64,000 nt of DNA from Clostridiales bacterium. GTDB taxonomy: Bacteria > Bacillota > Clostridia > Oscillospirales > Oscillospiraceae. The number at the start of each line of letters is the position of its first letter. Positions within the stretch are counted from its first letter, which is position 1. The position numbers and the translations under genes were made by a program. Under the pieces are notes generated by a model. The model was not told where the DNA came from, did no database searches, and saw only the letters and a list, made by a program, of their open reading frames with translations. The stretch lies in contig JAJUHC010000012.1 in the NCBI GenBank assembly GCA_029268065.1, positions 1-64,000 on the forward strand, read 5' to 3'. Below are positions 52,002 to 61,678 of this stretch, piece by piece.

Positions 52002-53513
52002 ATGGTCACAAAAGTCCGTTCCCTGGGTCTTAACGGAATAATGGGCTACGAGGTCTCCGTGGAGTGCTTCCTTTCCTCGGGACTCCCCTCCTTTGATATA
52101 GTCGGACTCCCCGACGCCGCCGTGCGCGAAGCACGGGAAAGAGTCCGCGCAGCCATCAAAAACTGTTCTCTCAAATTCCCCGTAAGCCGCATAACCGTTA
52201 ACCTCGCGCCCGCGGATACAAAAAAAGCCGGCACAGTCTACGACTTGCCGGTCCTTATCGGCATACTCGCGGCTTCAGGCGATATCAACAGCATTCCCGA
52301 AAGCGCCGCCTTCATCGGGGAGCTTTCGCTCGCGGGGGAGGTGCGCTCCGTTCCCGGCGTTCTGCCTATGGCGCTCGGCGCCGAAAGGCTTGGGATTAAA
52401 TCGCTTTTCGTACCGGAGGAAAACGCCCCGGAGGCAAGCTTTGCCGAAGGGCTTACCGTATATCCCGTTTCCCATGTTAAGGAACTTCTCGCGCATCTTG
52501 AAGGCTCCGCGAGGATAAGCCCCGCCATAGCTCCGCCGCTTTCTGAATTTTCACAAAATGTGCCGGATTATTCCGACGTCAAGGGTCAGTACGCGGCAAA
52601 AAGGGCGCTTGAAATTGCCGCCGCGGGCGGTCACAACGTGCTGATGAGCGGTCCTCCCGGCGCGGGAAAAAGCATGCTTGCAAAGCGCCTCCCCGGAATC
52701 CTTCCGGACATGAGCCGCACCGAAGCGCTTGAAACCACCGAGATACACTCGGTCATGGGCCTCACAAGCCGCAATAATCCCCTCATCACGCAAAGACCCT
52801 TTCGCAGCCCGCATCACACGCTGTCGGCTGCCGCGATGTCCGGAGGCGGCTCAAACCCAAAGCCGGGCGAAATATCGCTCTCGCACAACGGCGTTTTGTT
52901 CCTGGACGAGCTCCCGGAGTTCAGAAGCGAGGTTCTGGAAGTCCTCCGCCAGCCCATGGAGGACGGGCAGGTCACCATAAGCCGCGCCGCCGGCGGAGCG
53001 ACCTATCCGAGCCGCTTTATGCTGGTGTGCGCCATGAACCCCTGCAAATGCGGCTGGTACGGGCATTCGTCTAACCGCTGCACCTGCTCCGAGGCCTCGG
53101 TCAAGCGCTACCACGACCGCATTTCGGGTCCTCTTCTGGATCGTATAGACATTTTTGTGGACGTGCCGCCGCTCGAATACGACGAGCTGTCCGGCCGTGG
53201 CGGAGGCGAAAGCTCCGCCGTTATACGCGGGAGGGTTAACGCCGCAAGGGAGCGCCAGCGCGCCCGCGGCGTCGAAAGCAACGCGAATATGCCGCTTCGC
53301 GCGATAGAAGAGTATTGCAAACTCAATGACAAATGCGGTAAACTGATGGAAAGCGCTTACACTAAGCTCGGACTAACCGGACGCTCATACGACCGCATAC
53401 TGCGCGTCGCGAGGACCATCGCAGACCTTTCGGGAAGCGAGGAAATTCTTCCCGAGCATCTGTCCGAGGCCATACAGTACAGAAACATATCCTTCGGCGA
53501 AAACGCCGATTGA
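52002..53513 (+). CDS. comM: YifB/ComM-type Mg-chelatase-like AAA ATPase
   Basis: 503 residues. N-terminal Lon-like S5 domain (about 1-165; FDIVGLPDAAVREARERVRAA), AAA domain with Walker A GPPGAGKSMLA near 218-228, Walker B GVLFLDELPEF near 300 and sensor region MNPCKCGWYGHS; C-terminal domain with LGLTGRSYDRILRVARTIAD. ComM is a branch-migration helicase aiding integration of DNA in natural transformation in Gram-negatives; the clostridial protein may do similar recombination work. 24 bases after GNAT, AAAGGAG before ATG. It starts a run with thiI and cinA. Confidence 0.9.
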   Translation: MVTKVRSLGLNGIMGYEVSVECFLSSGLPSFDIVGLPDAAVREARERVRAAIKNCSLKFPVSRITVNLAPADTKKAGTVYDLPVLIGILAASGDINSIPESAAFIGELSLAGEVRSVPGVLPMALGAERLGIKSLFVPEENAPEASFAEGLTVYPVSHVKELLAHLEGSARISPAIAPPLSEFSQNVPDYSDVKGQYAAKRALEIAAAGGHNVLMSGPPGAGKSMLAKRLPGILPDMSRTEALETTEIHSVMGLTSRNNPLITQRPFRSPHHTLSAAAMSGGGSNPKPGEISLSHNGVLFLDELPEFRSEVLEVLRQPMEDGQVTISRAAGGATYPSRFMLVCAMNPCKCGWYGHSSNRCTCSEASVKRYHDRISGPLLDRIDIFVDVPPLEYDELSGRGGGESSAVIRGRVNAARERQRARGVESNANMPLRAIEEYCKLNDKCGKLMESAYTKLGLTGRSYDRILRVARTIADLSGSEEILPEHLSEAIQYRNISFGENAD

Positions 53514-53528
53514 CAAGGAGAAAAGCAG

Positions 53529-54704
53529 TTGAACGACATTGTACTTCTCAAGCTTGGAGAGCTGGTGCTCAAAGGGCTTAACCGCAGATATTTCGAGCAA
53601 AGGCTGATTGCAAACATCGGCAAGCGCCTCGAAAAGCTCGGCAAATTCCGCATATATTCCGTCCAGTCAACCGTATATGTCGAACCATTGGACGAACGCT
53701 GCGACATGGACGAGGTTTTTTCGGCGCTGCGGCAGGTTTTCGGGGTGATTTCGCTTTCCCGCGCCGCCGCCTGCGAAAAAACGCCCGAAGCGATACTAAA
53801 TGCGGCGAAAACCTACCTTTCAGAGGAGCTATCCTCGGCGAAAAGCTTCAAGGTCGAAACCAAGCGCTCGGATAAGAGCTTTCACATGACATCCATAGCG
53901 CTTTCGCAGTTTGTAGGAGGCGAGCTTCACGACGCTTTCCCGAACCTGATTCCCGATATGCACGAGCCGGAGCTTGTCGTTAACATCGAGGTGAGAGATT
54001 ACTCCGCCTACGTCCACGCGGGCGGAGTGCGCGGGGCGGGGGGACTGCCCGTAGGAACGAGCGGGCGCGCCGTCACCCTTCTTTCCGGCGGGATCGACAG
54101 CCCCGTTTCCTCTTATATGATGGCAAAGCGCGGCCTGAAGCTCGTGCCCCTCCACTTTTTTTCCTTTCCCTACACCTCGGAGCTGGCAAAGCAGAAGGTT
54201 TTGGACCTGGCCTCCATTCTTGAAAACTACTGCGGGGAGCTCAAGGTCGACATCGTCCCTTTTACCCGCATACAGGAGGAAATCAGGGCGAAGTGCCCCG
54301 AGGATTACTTCACGCTCATTATGCGCCGCTTTATGATGCGCATTTCCCAGAAGGTCGCGGAGATGCACGGCTGCAAGGGAATAATAACCGGCGAAAACCT
54401 GGGTCAGGTCGCAAGCCAGACCATGGAGGCTATGGCCGTTACGGAGGCCTGCTGCTCCCTGCCCGTCCTGCGTCCGCTTATCGGCATGGATAAGGAGGAA
54501 ATCGTCCGTATCGCGCGTAAAATCGGGACATTTGAAACTTCCATTCTTCCCTATGAGGACTGCTGCACCGTCTTTACCCCGAGGCACCCGAAAACAAAGC
54601 CGCGCCTTGAGGAGGTCGAGGCCGCCGAAGCCCTGCTCGATATTGAGAAGCTCGTCGACGAAGCGCTCGCGGGGATCGAAACTGTACGTTTATGCCGCAA
54701 TTGA
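53529..54704 (+). CDS. thiI: tRNA 4-thiouridine synthase / sulfurtransferase ThiI
   Basis: 391 residues, without the rhodanese domain of the E. coli enzyme, as usual in Gram-positives. N-terminal ferredoxin-like and THUMP domains (1-165), PP-loop LLSGGIDSPVSSYMMAKRG near 183-200, then GENLGQVASQTMEAM and the Cys pair region DCCTVFTPRHPKTKP. It adenylates tRNA U8 for thiolation. TTG start at 53529 after AAGGAG. The IscS-type partner is not adjacent here. Confidence 0.92.
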   Translation: MNDIVLLKLGELVLKGLNRRYFEQRLIANIGKRLEKLGKFRIYSVQSTVYVEPLDERCDMDEVFSALRQVFGVISLSRAAACEKTPEAILNAAKTYLSEELSSAKSFKVETKRSDKSFHMTSIALSQFVGGELHDAFPNLIPDMHEPELVVNIEVRDYSAYVHAGGVRGAGGLPVGTSGRAVTLLSGGIDSPVSSYMMAKRGLKLVPLHFFSFPYTSELAKQKVLDLASILENYCGELKVDIVPFTRIQEEIRAKCPEDYFTLIMRRFMMRISQKVAEMHGCKGIITGENLGQVASQTMEAMAVTEACCSLPVLRPLIGMDKEEIVRIARKIGTFETSILPYEDCCTVFTPRHPKTKPRLEEVEAAEALLDIEKLVDEALAGIETVRLCRN

Positions 54705-54734
54705 AATAACGAATAACAATTAGGGGGCATTTTT

Positions 54735-55988
54735 ATGGCACTTGTTGCGGAAATCATCGGCGTGGGCACGGAGCTTCTGCTCGGAAACACGGTCAACACG
54801 AACGCGAGGGACATATCCGAGGGCTTGTCCGCTCTCGGCATCAACGTGTACTTCCATACTGTCGTCGGCGACAACCCGGCAAGACTTCGTCTTGCGGTCG
54901 AGATAGCGAAGCGGCGCGCCGATATTATCATAACCACCGGTGGGCTGGGGCCCACCTACGACGACCTCACGAAGCAGACTCTCGCCGATTGTTTCGGAAA
55001 GAAGCTTGTTTTTAACGAGGAAGAGGCCGAATGCATACGCAGCTACTTCGAAAAAAGCCTGCACACCTCCAAATTTACGGAAAACAACATGCAGCAGGCG
55101 ATGCTGCCCGAGGGCTGCACGATTTTTCATAACGAGTGGGGCACGGCGCCCGGCTGCGCCTTCCGAGGCGACGGCAAGCATGTTATCATGCTGCCGGGTC
55201 CCCCGAGAGAATGCAACGCGATGTTCAATAACTGCGCGGTGCCGTATCTGAAAACCCTCTCGGAGACCGAGATCCTTTCTCACAGCATACGCATCTTCGG
55301 AATGGGAGAAAGCGCCGTTGAGGACAGGCTGCGGGATTTAATGACGGAGCTGAAAAACCCGACGCTCGCCCCCTACGCAAAGGAGGGCGAGGTCATGCTC
55401 CGCGTAACCGCGATGGCTGACACCGCCGAGGAGTGCGAGACCTTGATGGCCCCCGTTATAGAAAAGGTGCGCGAAGCCCTCGGCGACATAATTTACGCAA
55501 TAGACGAGGACAGCCTGGAGCATGTCGTTCTCCGCATACTTAAAGAGAAAAACCTTACGGTTGCCGCGGCGGAGTCATGCACCGGAGGTCTTTTGCAGAA
55601 GCGCCTTACGGACATACCTGGAGCTTCAAAAAGCTTTAAAGGCGGCGCGGTGACATATTCGGACAAGGCGAAAACATTGATGGCGGAAGTTTCCTCGGAG
55701 CTTCTCGAAAAGGAGGGCGCCGTAAGCGCGGAAGTCGCAAAAGCTATGGCTGAGGGCATACGCCTAAGGCTCGGAGCCGAATTTGGTCTCGGCATAACGG
55801 GAGTTGCGGGCCCGGACAGGGACGAGCGCGGCAACGAGGTAGGAACGGTCTTCGTCGCCCTGTCCGCCATAGACGGCATCTACTGCAGGGCGCTGCATCT
55901 TGGTGCCGACAGGGGCAGGATCAGGATTTCGGCGGTCAACAACGCTTTGGATATGCTGAGGCGCTACCTTACCGGACTTAAAATTTAG
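54735..55988 (+). CDS. cinA: CinA family protein (competence/damage-inducible; nicotinamide-nucleotide amidohydrolase)
   Basis: 417 residues. N-terminal molybdopterin-binding-like domain with EIIGVGTELLLGN and TTGGLGPTYDDLTKQ; C-terminal CinA domain from about 255 with AAESCTGGLLQKRLTDIPGAS, FKGGAVTYS and GITGVAGPDRDERG. It removes NMN-type by-products; in naturally competent bacteria it also supports RecA. It follows thiI by 30 bases. AGGGGG before the ATG. Confidence 0.93.
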   Translation: MALVAEIIGVGTELLLGNTVNTNARDISEGLSALGINVYFHTVVGDNPARLRLAVEIAKRRADIIITTGGLGPTYDDLTKQTLADCFGKKLVFNEEEAECIRSYFEKSLHTSKFTENNMQQAMLPEGCTIFHNEWGTAPGCAFRGDGKHVIMLPGPPRECNAMFNNCAVPYLKTLSETEILSHSIRIFGMGESAVEDRLRDLMTELKNPTLAPYAKEGEVMLRVTAMADTAEECETLMAPVIEKVREALGDIIYAIDEDSLEHVVLRILKEKNLTVAAAESCTGGLLQKRLTDIPGASKSFKGGAVTYSDKAKTLMAEVSSELLEKEGAVSAEVAKAMAEGIRLRLGAEFGLGITGVAGPDRDERGNEVGTVFVALSAIDGIYCRALHLGADRGRIRISAVNNALDMLRRYLTGLKI

Positions 55989-56180
55989 CCACCGCTCCGT
56001 AATTGATAATTGCTCTTTCACAAGCCCCGATGCAGGTTAACGCCTGAATTGGGGTTTGCTTTACAAATTGACTTCCTTAAAAGTGCACGCAGCACAATTA
56101 TGCCGAGGTAGTATTGCGCTTTTCATTATTTGTGTTTACTTTATTGTTAAAAGCTTACTATGTCGGGAGGAATGCGGCTG

Positions 56181-57323
56181 ATGGAGAAATTGACTATGTA
56201 TGCGGTCGGGGACTGCGCCCCGTATCGCGAAGACCTTTCTTCCTCGTTCAGGCATGTTGCGGAATTATTTAAATCGGGCGATCTCTGCTTCGCCCAGCTC
56301 GAGTCCGTTCTCAGCTCCAGGCTGGAGCTTTCAAGCTGCACAAGGATGGGCTGCTCCTCCGTTCCCGAGGTTGCAGGGGCAATGAAGGACGCAGGCTTCG
56401 ACGTGGTGTCGTTTTCCTCAAACCACGCCCTCGATTACGGCCGGACCGCGTTCAGGGACACTCTGAGAAACATACGCGAGGCGGGACTCTATCTGACCGG
56501 CGCGGGAGAAAACGAGGCTGAGGCGAGGCGCTATCCGATCATCGATGTAAAAGGCGCCAAGGTAGCCGTCCTCGGCTACTGCAGCATTCTTCCGCAGGGC
56601 TTCTGGGCCGAGGAAAACCGCCCGGGATGCAATCCCGCAAGAGGCATCACGGCCTATGTCCCTGTCGAGCACGATCAGCCGGGCACCCCCTGTCGGATCT
56701 TTACCTTTCCCCACCCCGACGATCTTAAGCATATGACCGAGGACATCCGTGAGGCCAGGGAAAAAGCGGATATAGTTATCGTATCCATCCATTGGGGCGT
56801 CCACTTCAAGGAAGGCGTTATCGCCGACTATCAGCGTTACTACGGCCACTTCGCAATAGACGCGGGAGCCGATCTTATACTGGGTCACCACGCCCACATA
56901 CTCAAACCGATAGAGGTCTATAAGGGCAAGGTCATTTTCAACAGCCTCGGCAATTTCGCCATGGAGGAGGTCCACAATATGCTCCAGGACCAAAGGCAGA
57001 AGGGGCAGACGGGCGAGGACATGTACTCCTCAAAAAGCCACCTGGAAATGACCGCGATAAGCGACGCCTTTAAAACCACAACCCGCTGCTTCCCCATGGA
57101 CTCATACATGACCATGGTCGCGAAATGGGAGATAGAGAACAAGAAAATCACAAAGGTCTCGTATCTTCCCGCTTATCTTCCCGAGGACTGCGCGCCTTAT
57201 ATAGTTAAAAGCGGCGACCCCATGTTCAGCCGGATAAACGACTATATGATAAGAATAACCGAGGATCAGGGCATGGACGCCGGCATATACAAGGTATGCG
57301 GAGACGAGGTTGTTCTCGCTTAA
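56181..57323 (+). CDS. CapA family (poly-gamma-glutamate synthesis type) phosphoesterase-like protein
   Basis: 380 residues. Calcineurin-like layout: MYAVGDCAPYRED at the start, QLESVLSSR, VSFSSNHALDYG, VIVSIHWGVHFKEG and DLILGHHAHILKPIEVYKGK followed by FNSLGNFAM. No signal peptide, unlike many CapA proteins. Start ATG at 56181 is 9 bases after GGGAGGA; ATG at 56160 and 56172 are before or within the site. No capsule genes are around. Substrate is unknown. Confidence 0.86.
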   Translation: MEKLTMYAVGDCAPYREDLSSSFRHVAELFKSGDLCFAQLESVLSSRLELSSCTRMGCSSVPEVAGAMKDAGFDVVSFSSNHALDYGRTAFRDTLRNIREAGLYLTGAGENEAEARRYPIIDVKGAKVAVLGYCSILPQGFWAEENRPGCNPARGITAYVPVEHDQPGTPCRIFTFPHPDDLKHMTEDIREAREKADIVIVSIHWGVHFKEGVIADYQRYYGHFAIDAGADLILGHHAHILKPIEVYKGKVIFNSLGNFAMEEVHNMLQDQRQKGQTGEDMYSSKSHLEMTAISDAFKTTTRCFPMDSYMTMVAKWEIENKKITKVSYLPAYLPEDCAPYIVKSGDPMFSRINDYMIRITEDQGMDAGIYKVCGDEVVLA

Positions 57324-57384
57324 CAGGCGCTGCCCCTGACTTACAGTGCTCAAAATTCAACATGACGCCAACGACCTCTTTTTG

Positions 57385-57422
57385 TGCGCAGCGGGACCGC
57401 CCGGTTACGGTCCCGCTGCGCA
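57385..57422. other. Hairpin between CapA-like and amidase genes
   Basis: Perfect 15-bp stem TGCGCAGCGGGACCG / CGGTCCCGCTGCGCA with an 8-base loop. It lies 6 bases after the amidase stop on the minus strand, but T residues are present only on the opposite flank (CTCTTTTTG), so its role as a terminator is uncertain. Confidence 0.55.
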
Positions 57423-57428
57423 GCTTCG

Positions 57429-57926
57429 TCAGAATCTTCTGACGCCCAGTATATGGAGAAACCTCGCCGCCGAGTAGCCGAAGCTCGAGAGCGGCCTGAA
57501 GTCGCAGTTAAAGGTGTGCGCCGCGACCAGAATGCTGTCGGGGTTGGGAGGATTGCCGACCTCCACCACCACCGGCGTGTGCTGAAACAGCCCCCTCTCA
57601 AACTTAAGCTGCACAAGGTCCCCTGGCAGTATTTCACCCATTCCGGCCTCTTTTGCAAAGGGCCCCACGCTCTTATTGTAAACAAGAAACGAATACAAAA
57701 AGTTTACGCCAGTCCAGGAGGGGCTGCGCTCGTTTGCGCTTATATAGTACCAGCCCGTGTCGGGAGTATAGTTCATAACCGCTTTGCCGCTTAGTATGCA
57801 CTGCGAAGCAAAGTTGGTGCAATCCCCGCCGATATTCTCGTAATCGTAATACCTTGGGTTGCGCGAATAGGCCCATTTGTGCGCGTATGCAACGGCATTT
57901 TCCCTGTCGTACGGAGTAATGCGCAA
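57429..57926 (-). CDS. Putative amidase-domain protein (PF12671 type)
   Basis: 165 residues. NPRYYDYENIGGDCTNFASQ carries the likely catalytic Cys; FQHTPVVVEVG and the AHTFNCDFRPLS part hold the His. This matches the cysteine amidase domain often found in clostridial surface or spore proteins, but no signal peptide is seen. The start is TTG at 57926 after GAGAGGGGGG. That ribosome site lies in the 3' arm of the hairpin upstream, so translation may be limited by structure. It follows the glycosyltransferase on the same strand. Confidence 0.78.
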   Translation of the reverse strand: MRITPYDRENAVAYAHKWAYSRNPRYYDYENIGGDCTNFASQCILSGKAVMNYTPDTGWYYISANERSPSWTGVNFLYSFLVYNKSVGPFAKEAGMGEILPGDLVQLKFERGLFQHTPVVVEVGNPPNPDSILVAAHTFNCDFRPLSSFGYSAARFLHILGVRRF

Positions 57927-57930
57927 ATAA

Positions 57931-57968
57931 AAGCCCCCCTCTCAATGCAATATATGAGAGGAGGGCTT
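57931..57968 (-). terminator. Hairpin after the glycosyltransferase covering the amidase ribosome site
   Basis: Minus strand AAGCCCTCCTCTCA pairs with TGAGAGGGGGGCTT (one mismatch) around a 10-base loop and is followed by TTATTTG. It can act as a terminator for the glycosyltransferase transcript and at the same time hides GAGGGGGG, the amidase Shine-Dalgarno. Confidence 0.65.
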
Positions 57969-57974
57969 ATTCTC

Positions 57975-58922
57975 TTAATCTTTATTTACAAAGCTTTCAA
58001 TTATGAAGCGCGGACGCTTTTTCGTCTCAAGGTATATCTTTCCGACATATTCTCCGACGATGCCGACTGCCGTTAGTATCATTCCGCCGACGCCCCAGAC
58101 GGACAGAGTCACTATCTTCCAGTCGAAGGGCGTGCCGCCCCTAGCCCAGCTGACAATCGTATATATCAAAAGCACGAAAGAGAGAAGCGTCAGAACTGCG
58201 CCGCAGCTTATAATCATCCTCATGGGCTTTGCCGAAAGCGAGGTTATTCCGTCCGCCGCAAACGCGAGCATCTTCCTGAGCGGGTACTTGCTCTCACCCG
58301 CAAACCTCTCGCCGCGCTCGTAGCTGACCGTATCCGACTTGAAGCCGATCATCGGCACGATGCCGCGCAGGAAAAGATTCGATTCCTGATATTCCAGAAG
58401 CGCGGAAAGCGCGCGCCGGCTTAAGAGCCTGTAATCCGCGTGATTGAAAACTACCTCGCCCCCAAGCGTGCGGATGAGCTTATAGAAGCCCTCTGCCGTA
58501 AACCTTTTAAAGAAGCTGTCCTTTTTTCTGCTGCTCCGGACACCGTAAACAACATCGCAGCCGCTCTTGTATTTATCCATCATCTCGTCCACGGCGTTTA
58601 TATCGTCCTGAAGGTCCGCGTCCATCGAAATGGTCACATCCGCAAGCTCCTTTGCCGCCGTGAGTCCCGCAAGCAGCGCGTTCTGATGCCCCTTGTTTCG
58701 GCTGAGCTTCACCCCCGAGAAAAGGCTGTCCTGCTCGTGAAGCTCAAGTATCAGTTCCCAGGTCCGGTCCCTTGAGCCGTCATCTACAAAAACCACGCGG
58801 CTGTCCGGCGCCGCCTTGCCCTCGCTTATCAGCTGTCGAATCTTTTCGCGTATCCGTCTGGAGGTTTCGGGAAGAACCTCCTCCTCGTTATAGCAGGGAA
58901 TTACTATGAAAAGCCTGTCCAT
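57975..58922 (-). CDS. Family 2 glycosyltransferase with C-terminal membrane helices
   Basis: 315 residues. GT-A domain: FIVIPCYNEEEVLPETSRR at the N-terminus, VFVDDGSRDRTWE, then ISMDADLQDD with the DxD metal site, and the NHADYRLLSRRAL region near 180. Two membrane helices at about 230-255 and 265-290 are as in DpmI/GtrB-type polyprenyl-phosphate sugar transferases. It probably loads glucose or a related sugar on a lipid carrier. ATG at 58922 follows AAAAGGAG. No cognate flippase nearby. Confidence 0.88.
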   Translation of the reverse strand: MDRLFIVIPCYNEEEVLPETSRRIREKIRQLISEGKAAPDSRVVFVDDGSRDRTWELILELHEQDSLFSGVKLSRNKGHQNALLAGLTAAKELADVTISMDADLQDDINAVDEMMDKYKSGCDVVYGVRSSRKKDSFFKRFTAEGFYKLIRTLGGEVVFNHADYRLLSRRALSALLEYQESNLFLRGIVPMIGFKSDTVSYERGERFAGESKYPLRKMLAFAADGITSLSAKPMRMIISCGAVLTLLSFVLLIYTIVSWARGGTPFDWKIVTLSVWGVGGMILTAVGIVGEYVGKIYLETKKRPRFIIESFVNKD

Positions 58923-59080
58923 AATACGGCTCCTTTTGTCCTTTGTGGAATCAGTATACCGCACCTTGTCCGTTTGTCAATCTATTATAAACACTATTTA
59001 TAATTAATTAACTTTTGATTAATATATTTAAAAAGTTATTAAAATATGTTTATTTTACTTTTTTTTATTGAAAATCCATA

Positions 59081-59109
59081 TTGAAAAATTATAATCATTG
59101 GGATACAAT
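59081..59109 (+). promoter_or_regulatory. Promoter of the trmL-pgk-tpiA-gpmI-eno operon
   Basis: TTGAAA, 17-bp spacer, TACAAT. The flanking 58965-59080 is extremely AT-rich and holds no gene. Confidence 0.65.
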
Positions 59110-59144
59110 GTACTCACGCGTTTAGAGGAAGGAATTGGCATTCA

Positions 59145-59642
59145 ATGGTAAATTTGGTTCTTGTGGAGCCCGAAATCCCGATGAACACGGGGAATGTCGC
59201 GCGGACCTGCGCCGCTACGGGGAGCGTTCTCCATCTTGTAAAGCCTCTCGGCTTCGACATTTCGGACAGGGCCGTAAAACGCGCCGGGCTTGATTACTGG
59301 CATCTTGTGGATATAAGGGTCTATGAGAATTTAGACGATTTTTTTCTTAAAAATGGTGATGCTAATATATGGCTGGCGACTACTAAAGCGCCGCGCATGT
59401 ATTGCGAAGCAGAGTTTACGGACGGAGCCTTTATCCTGTTTGGGAAGGAAACCGCCGGTCTGCCTGAATCTCTGAGAGAAAAATACCGCGACAGATGCAT
59501 CCGTCTGCCCATGCTGAGCGAAGCGAGAAGCCTGAATCTGGCAAATTCCGTAGCCGTTTTATGTTACGAGGCTATGCGCCAGCAGGGCTTCCCTAATCTT
59601 ACGCGAACCGGTGAAATGTCCTTAACCCCGAAAGCGGATTAA
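59145..59642 (+). CDS. trmL: tRNA (cytidine(34)-2'-O)-methyltransferase
   Basis: 165 residues, SPOUT family. LVEPEIPMNTGNVARTCAATG at the N-terminus, FGKETAGLPESL near 105 and the knot motif LSEARSLNLANSVAVLCYEA near 124-143. It methylates the wobble ribose in tRNA-Leu. AGGAAGGAA lies before the ATG. It is 27 bases from pgk, so it probably heads the glycolytic operon. Confidence 0.92.
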   Translation: MVNLVLVEPEIPMNTGNVARTCAATGSVLHLVKPLGFDISDRAVKRAGLDYWHLVDIRVYENLDDFFLKNGDANIWLATTKAPRMYCEAEFTDGAFILFGKETAGLPESLREKYRDRCIRLPMLSEARSLNLANSVAVLCYEAMRQQGFPNLTRTGEMSLTPKAD

Positions 59643-59669
59643 TTATTATTTTACAAAGGAGACGGTACC

Positions 59670-60863
59670 ATGAACTGCAACAAGAAGACTGTCAGGGATA
59701 TCGACATTAAAGGCAAGCGAGTGCTGCTGCGCTGCGATTTTAATGTCCCTCTTGATAAAAAGACGGCTGAGATAACCGACGACACTCGCATCTCTTCCTC
59801 GCTTCCCACGATAAAGTATCTCCTTGACGGCGGCGCCGCTGTCATCGCCTGTTCTCACCTCGGGCGCCCCGGCGGGGAATGGGTTCCCTCTCTCTCGATG
59901 AAGCCCGTCGCAAAAAGGCTTTCGGAGCTTCTCGGCATCCCCGTAAAGCTTTCAAAGGACGTCATAGGAGAGGATTCCCGCAGCCTTGCCGCGGACCTCA
60001 AGCCGGGTGAGATAATGCTTCTTGAAAACCTCCGCTACCATAAGGAGGAGGAGAAAAATGATCCGGGCTTTGCTAAAAAGCTCGCCGAAATGGCGGATGT
60101 TTTCGTCTCCGACGCTTTCGGGACCGTGCATCGCGCCCACGCCTCGACCGAAGGGGTTTCGCACTTTCTGCCCGCAGTAAGCGGCTTTCTCCTCGACAGG
60201 GAGCTCACCGTACTCGGCGGAGCCTTGAACAGTCCCAAGAGACCCTTCGTGGCAATTTTGGGAGGCTCCAAGGTCAGCGACAAGCTCGGCGTTATTAATA
60301 ACCTTCTCGAAAAAGCGGATACTATACTGATAGGGGGCGGCATGGCCTATACCTTCCTTAAGGCGCAGGGAAAGGAGATCGGTAAATCGCTTTGTGAGCT
60401 CGACAGACTCGATTACGCGCGCGATGTGATGGCCAAGGCTTCACAAAAGGGCGTTTCCCTGCTCCTGCCCGTAGACTCGGTCATAGCGTCCGAAATATCG
60501 GATACGGCGGAAAGCTCGACAGTCCCGTCAGATTCTATACCTCAGGATAAAATGGGGCTTGACATAGGCCCCATGACGGCGGAGATTTTCGCGGGCTCGA
60601 TAAAGTCCGCCGGCACGGTTATCTGGAACGGTCCCATGGGCGTCTTCGAATATCCCGCTTTCGCTTCAGGAACCGTGGCGGTCGCCAAGGCCATGGCAGA
60701 TTCGGAAGCGATTACGATCGTCGGCGGAGGGGACAGCGCAGCCGCGGTCGGCAAGTTCGGTTTTGAGGACAAAATAAGCCATATTTCAACGGGCGGCGGG
60801 GCCTCTCTCGAGTTTCTTGAGGGTATAGATTTGCCCGGCGTCGTATGTCTGCTCGATAAATAA
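59670..60863 (+). CDS. pgk: Phosphoglycerate kinase
   Basis: 397 residues. [10 protein letters not shown] near 23, [10 protein letters not shown] near 62, [11 protein letters not shown], the hinge region and [13 protein letters not shown], plus [15 protein letters not shown] at the C-terminus are all typical. It makes ATP from 1,3-bisphosphoglycerate. AAAGGAGA precedes the ATG; tpiA follows after 19 bases. Confidence 0.97.
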   Translation: MNCNKKTVRDIDIKGKRVLLRCDFNVPLDKKTAEITDDTRISSSLPTIKYLLDGGAAVIACSHLGRPGGEWVPSLSMKPVAKRLSELLGIPVKLSKDVIGEDSRSLAADLKPGEIMLLENLRYHKEEEKNDPGFAKKLAEMADVFVSDAFGTVHRAHASTEGVSHFLPAVSGFLLDRELTVLGGALNSPKRPFVAILGGSKVSDKLGVINNLLEKADTILIGGGMAYTFLKAQGKEIGKSLCELDRLDYARDVMAKASQKGVSLLLPVDSVIASEISDTAESSTVPSDSIPQDKMGLDIGPMTAEIFAGSIKSAGTVIWNGPMGVFEYPAFASGTVAVAKAMADSEAITIVGGGDSAAAVGKFGFEDKISHISTGGGASLEFLEGIDLPGVVCLLDK

Positions 60864-60882
60864 GCGTCTGGAGGATAAGCCT

Positions 60883-61653
60883 TTGAACAGAAAATACAGA
60901 AAAACCGTTATCGCAGGCAACTTTAAGATGAACCTGCTCCCTTCCGACATAAAAGCATACTCGGAAACCCTGCGCCAGCTTTCGGGAAAGGCGAGGCACT
61001 GTGACATGCTTGTCTGCCCGCCCTTTGTAATGCTTCCCCAGGCCGTCAAGGCCTTTAAGGACTGCCGTATCGCGGTGGGCGCCCAAAATTTAAGCGACAA
61101 GGAAAGCGGAGCCTATACAGGGGAGGTTTCCGCATACCAGCTTCGCGATCTCGGCGTGAAATATGTTATTATCGGCCACAGCGAGCGGCGCGCCTATTAT
61201 GGTGAAACGGACGAGCTTGTCAACGCAAAAATTAAAATCGCGCTTAACGCGGGCTTAAACCCCATCGTTTGCGTAGGTGAAACGCTCAAGCAGCGAGAGC
61301 AGGGCGTTACCGAGGAGCTTGTGTCCATGCAGGTCAAGCTCGCCCTAAGCGGCGTCCCCGCCGATAAAATAAGGCATATCATCATAGCATACGAGCCCGT
61401 CTGGGCTATCGGCACCGGAAAAACGGCGACCGCGGAGGATGCAAACGAGATTTGCAACAAAATACGCTCCGTCATACGCGGTCTTTACGGCGCGAGGATA
61501 TCAAGGGCGGTAACGATACAGTACGGCGGCTCCGTTAACCCGAAAAACGCGGCGGAGCTTTTCGCCATGCCGGACATCGACGGCGCGCTTGTCGGCGGGG
61601 CGTCTCTGAACCCCAGCGATTTCGCCGCGATTATCGAAGCCGCCAACCAGTAA
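60883..61653 (+). CDS. tpiA: Triosephosphate isomerase
   Basis: 256 residues. TVIAGNFKMN (Asn/Lys), IIGHSERRAYYGE with catalytic His near 95, AYEPVWAIGTGKTAT with catalytic Glu near 168, and YGGSVNPKN, GALVGGASLN for phosphate binding. TTG start at 60883 with GGAGG 8 bases upstream. Confidence 0.97.
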   Translation: MNRKYRKTVIAGNFKMNLLPSDIKAYSETLRQLSGKARHCDMLVCPPFVMLPQAVKAFKDCRIAVGAQNLSDKESGAYTGEVSAYQLRDLGVKYVIIGHSERRAYYGETDELVNAKIKIALNAGLNPIVCVGETLKQREQGVTEELVSMQVKLALSGVPADKIRHIIIAYEPVWAIGTGKTATAEDANEICNKIRSVIRGLYGARISRAVTIQYGGSVNPKNAAELFAMPDIDGALVGGASLNPSDFAAIIEAANQ

Positions 61654-61678
61654 ACGTGTTAATCGGAGGAAATAATTA

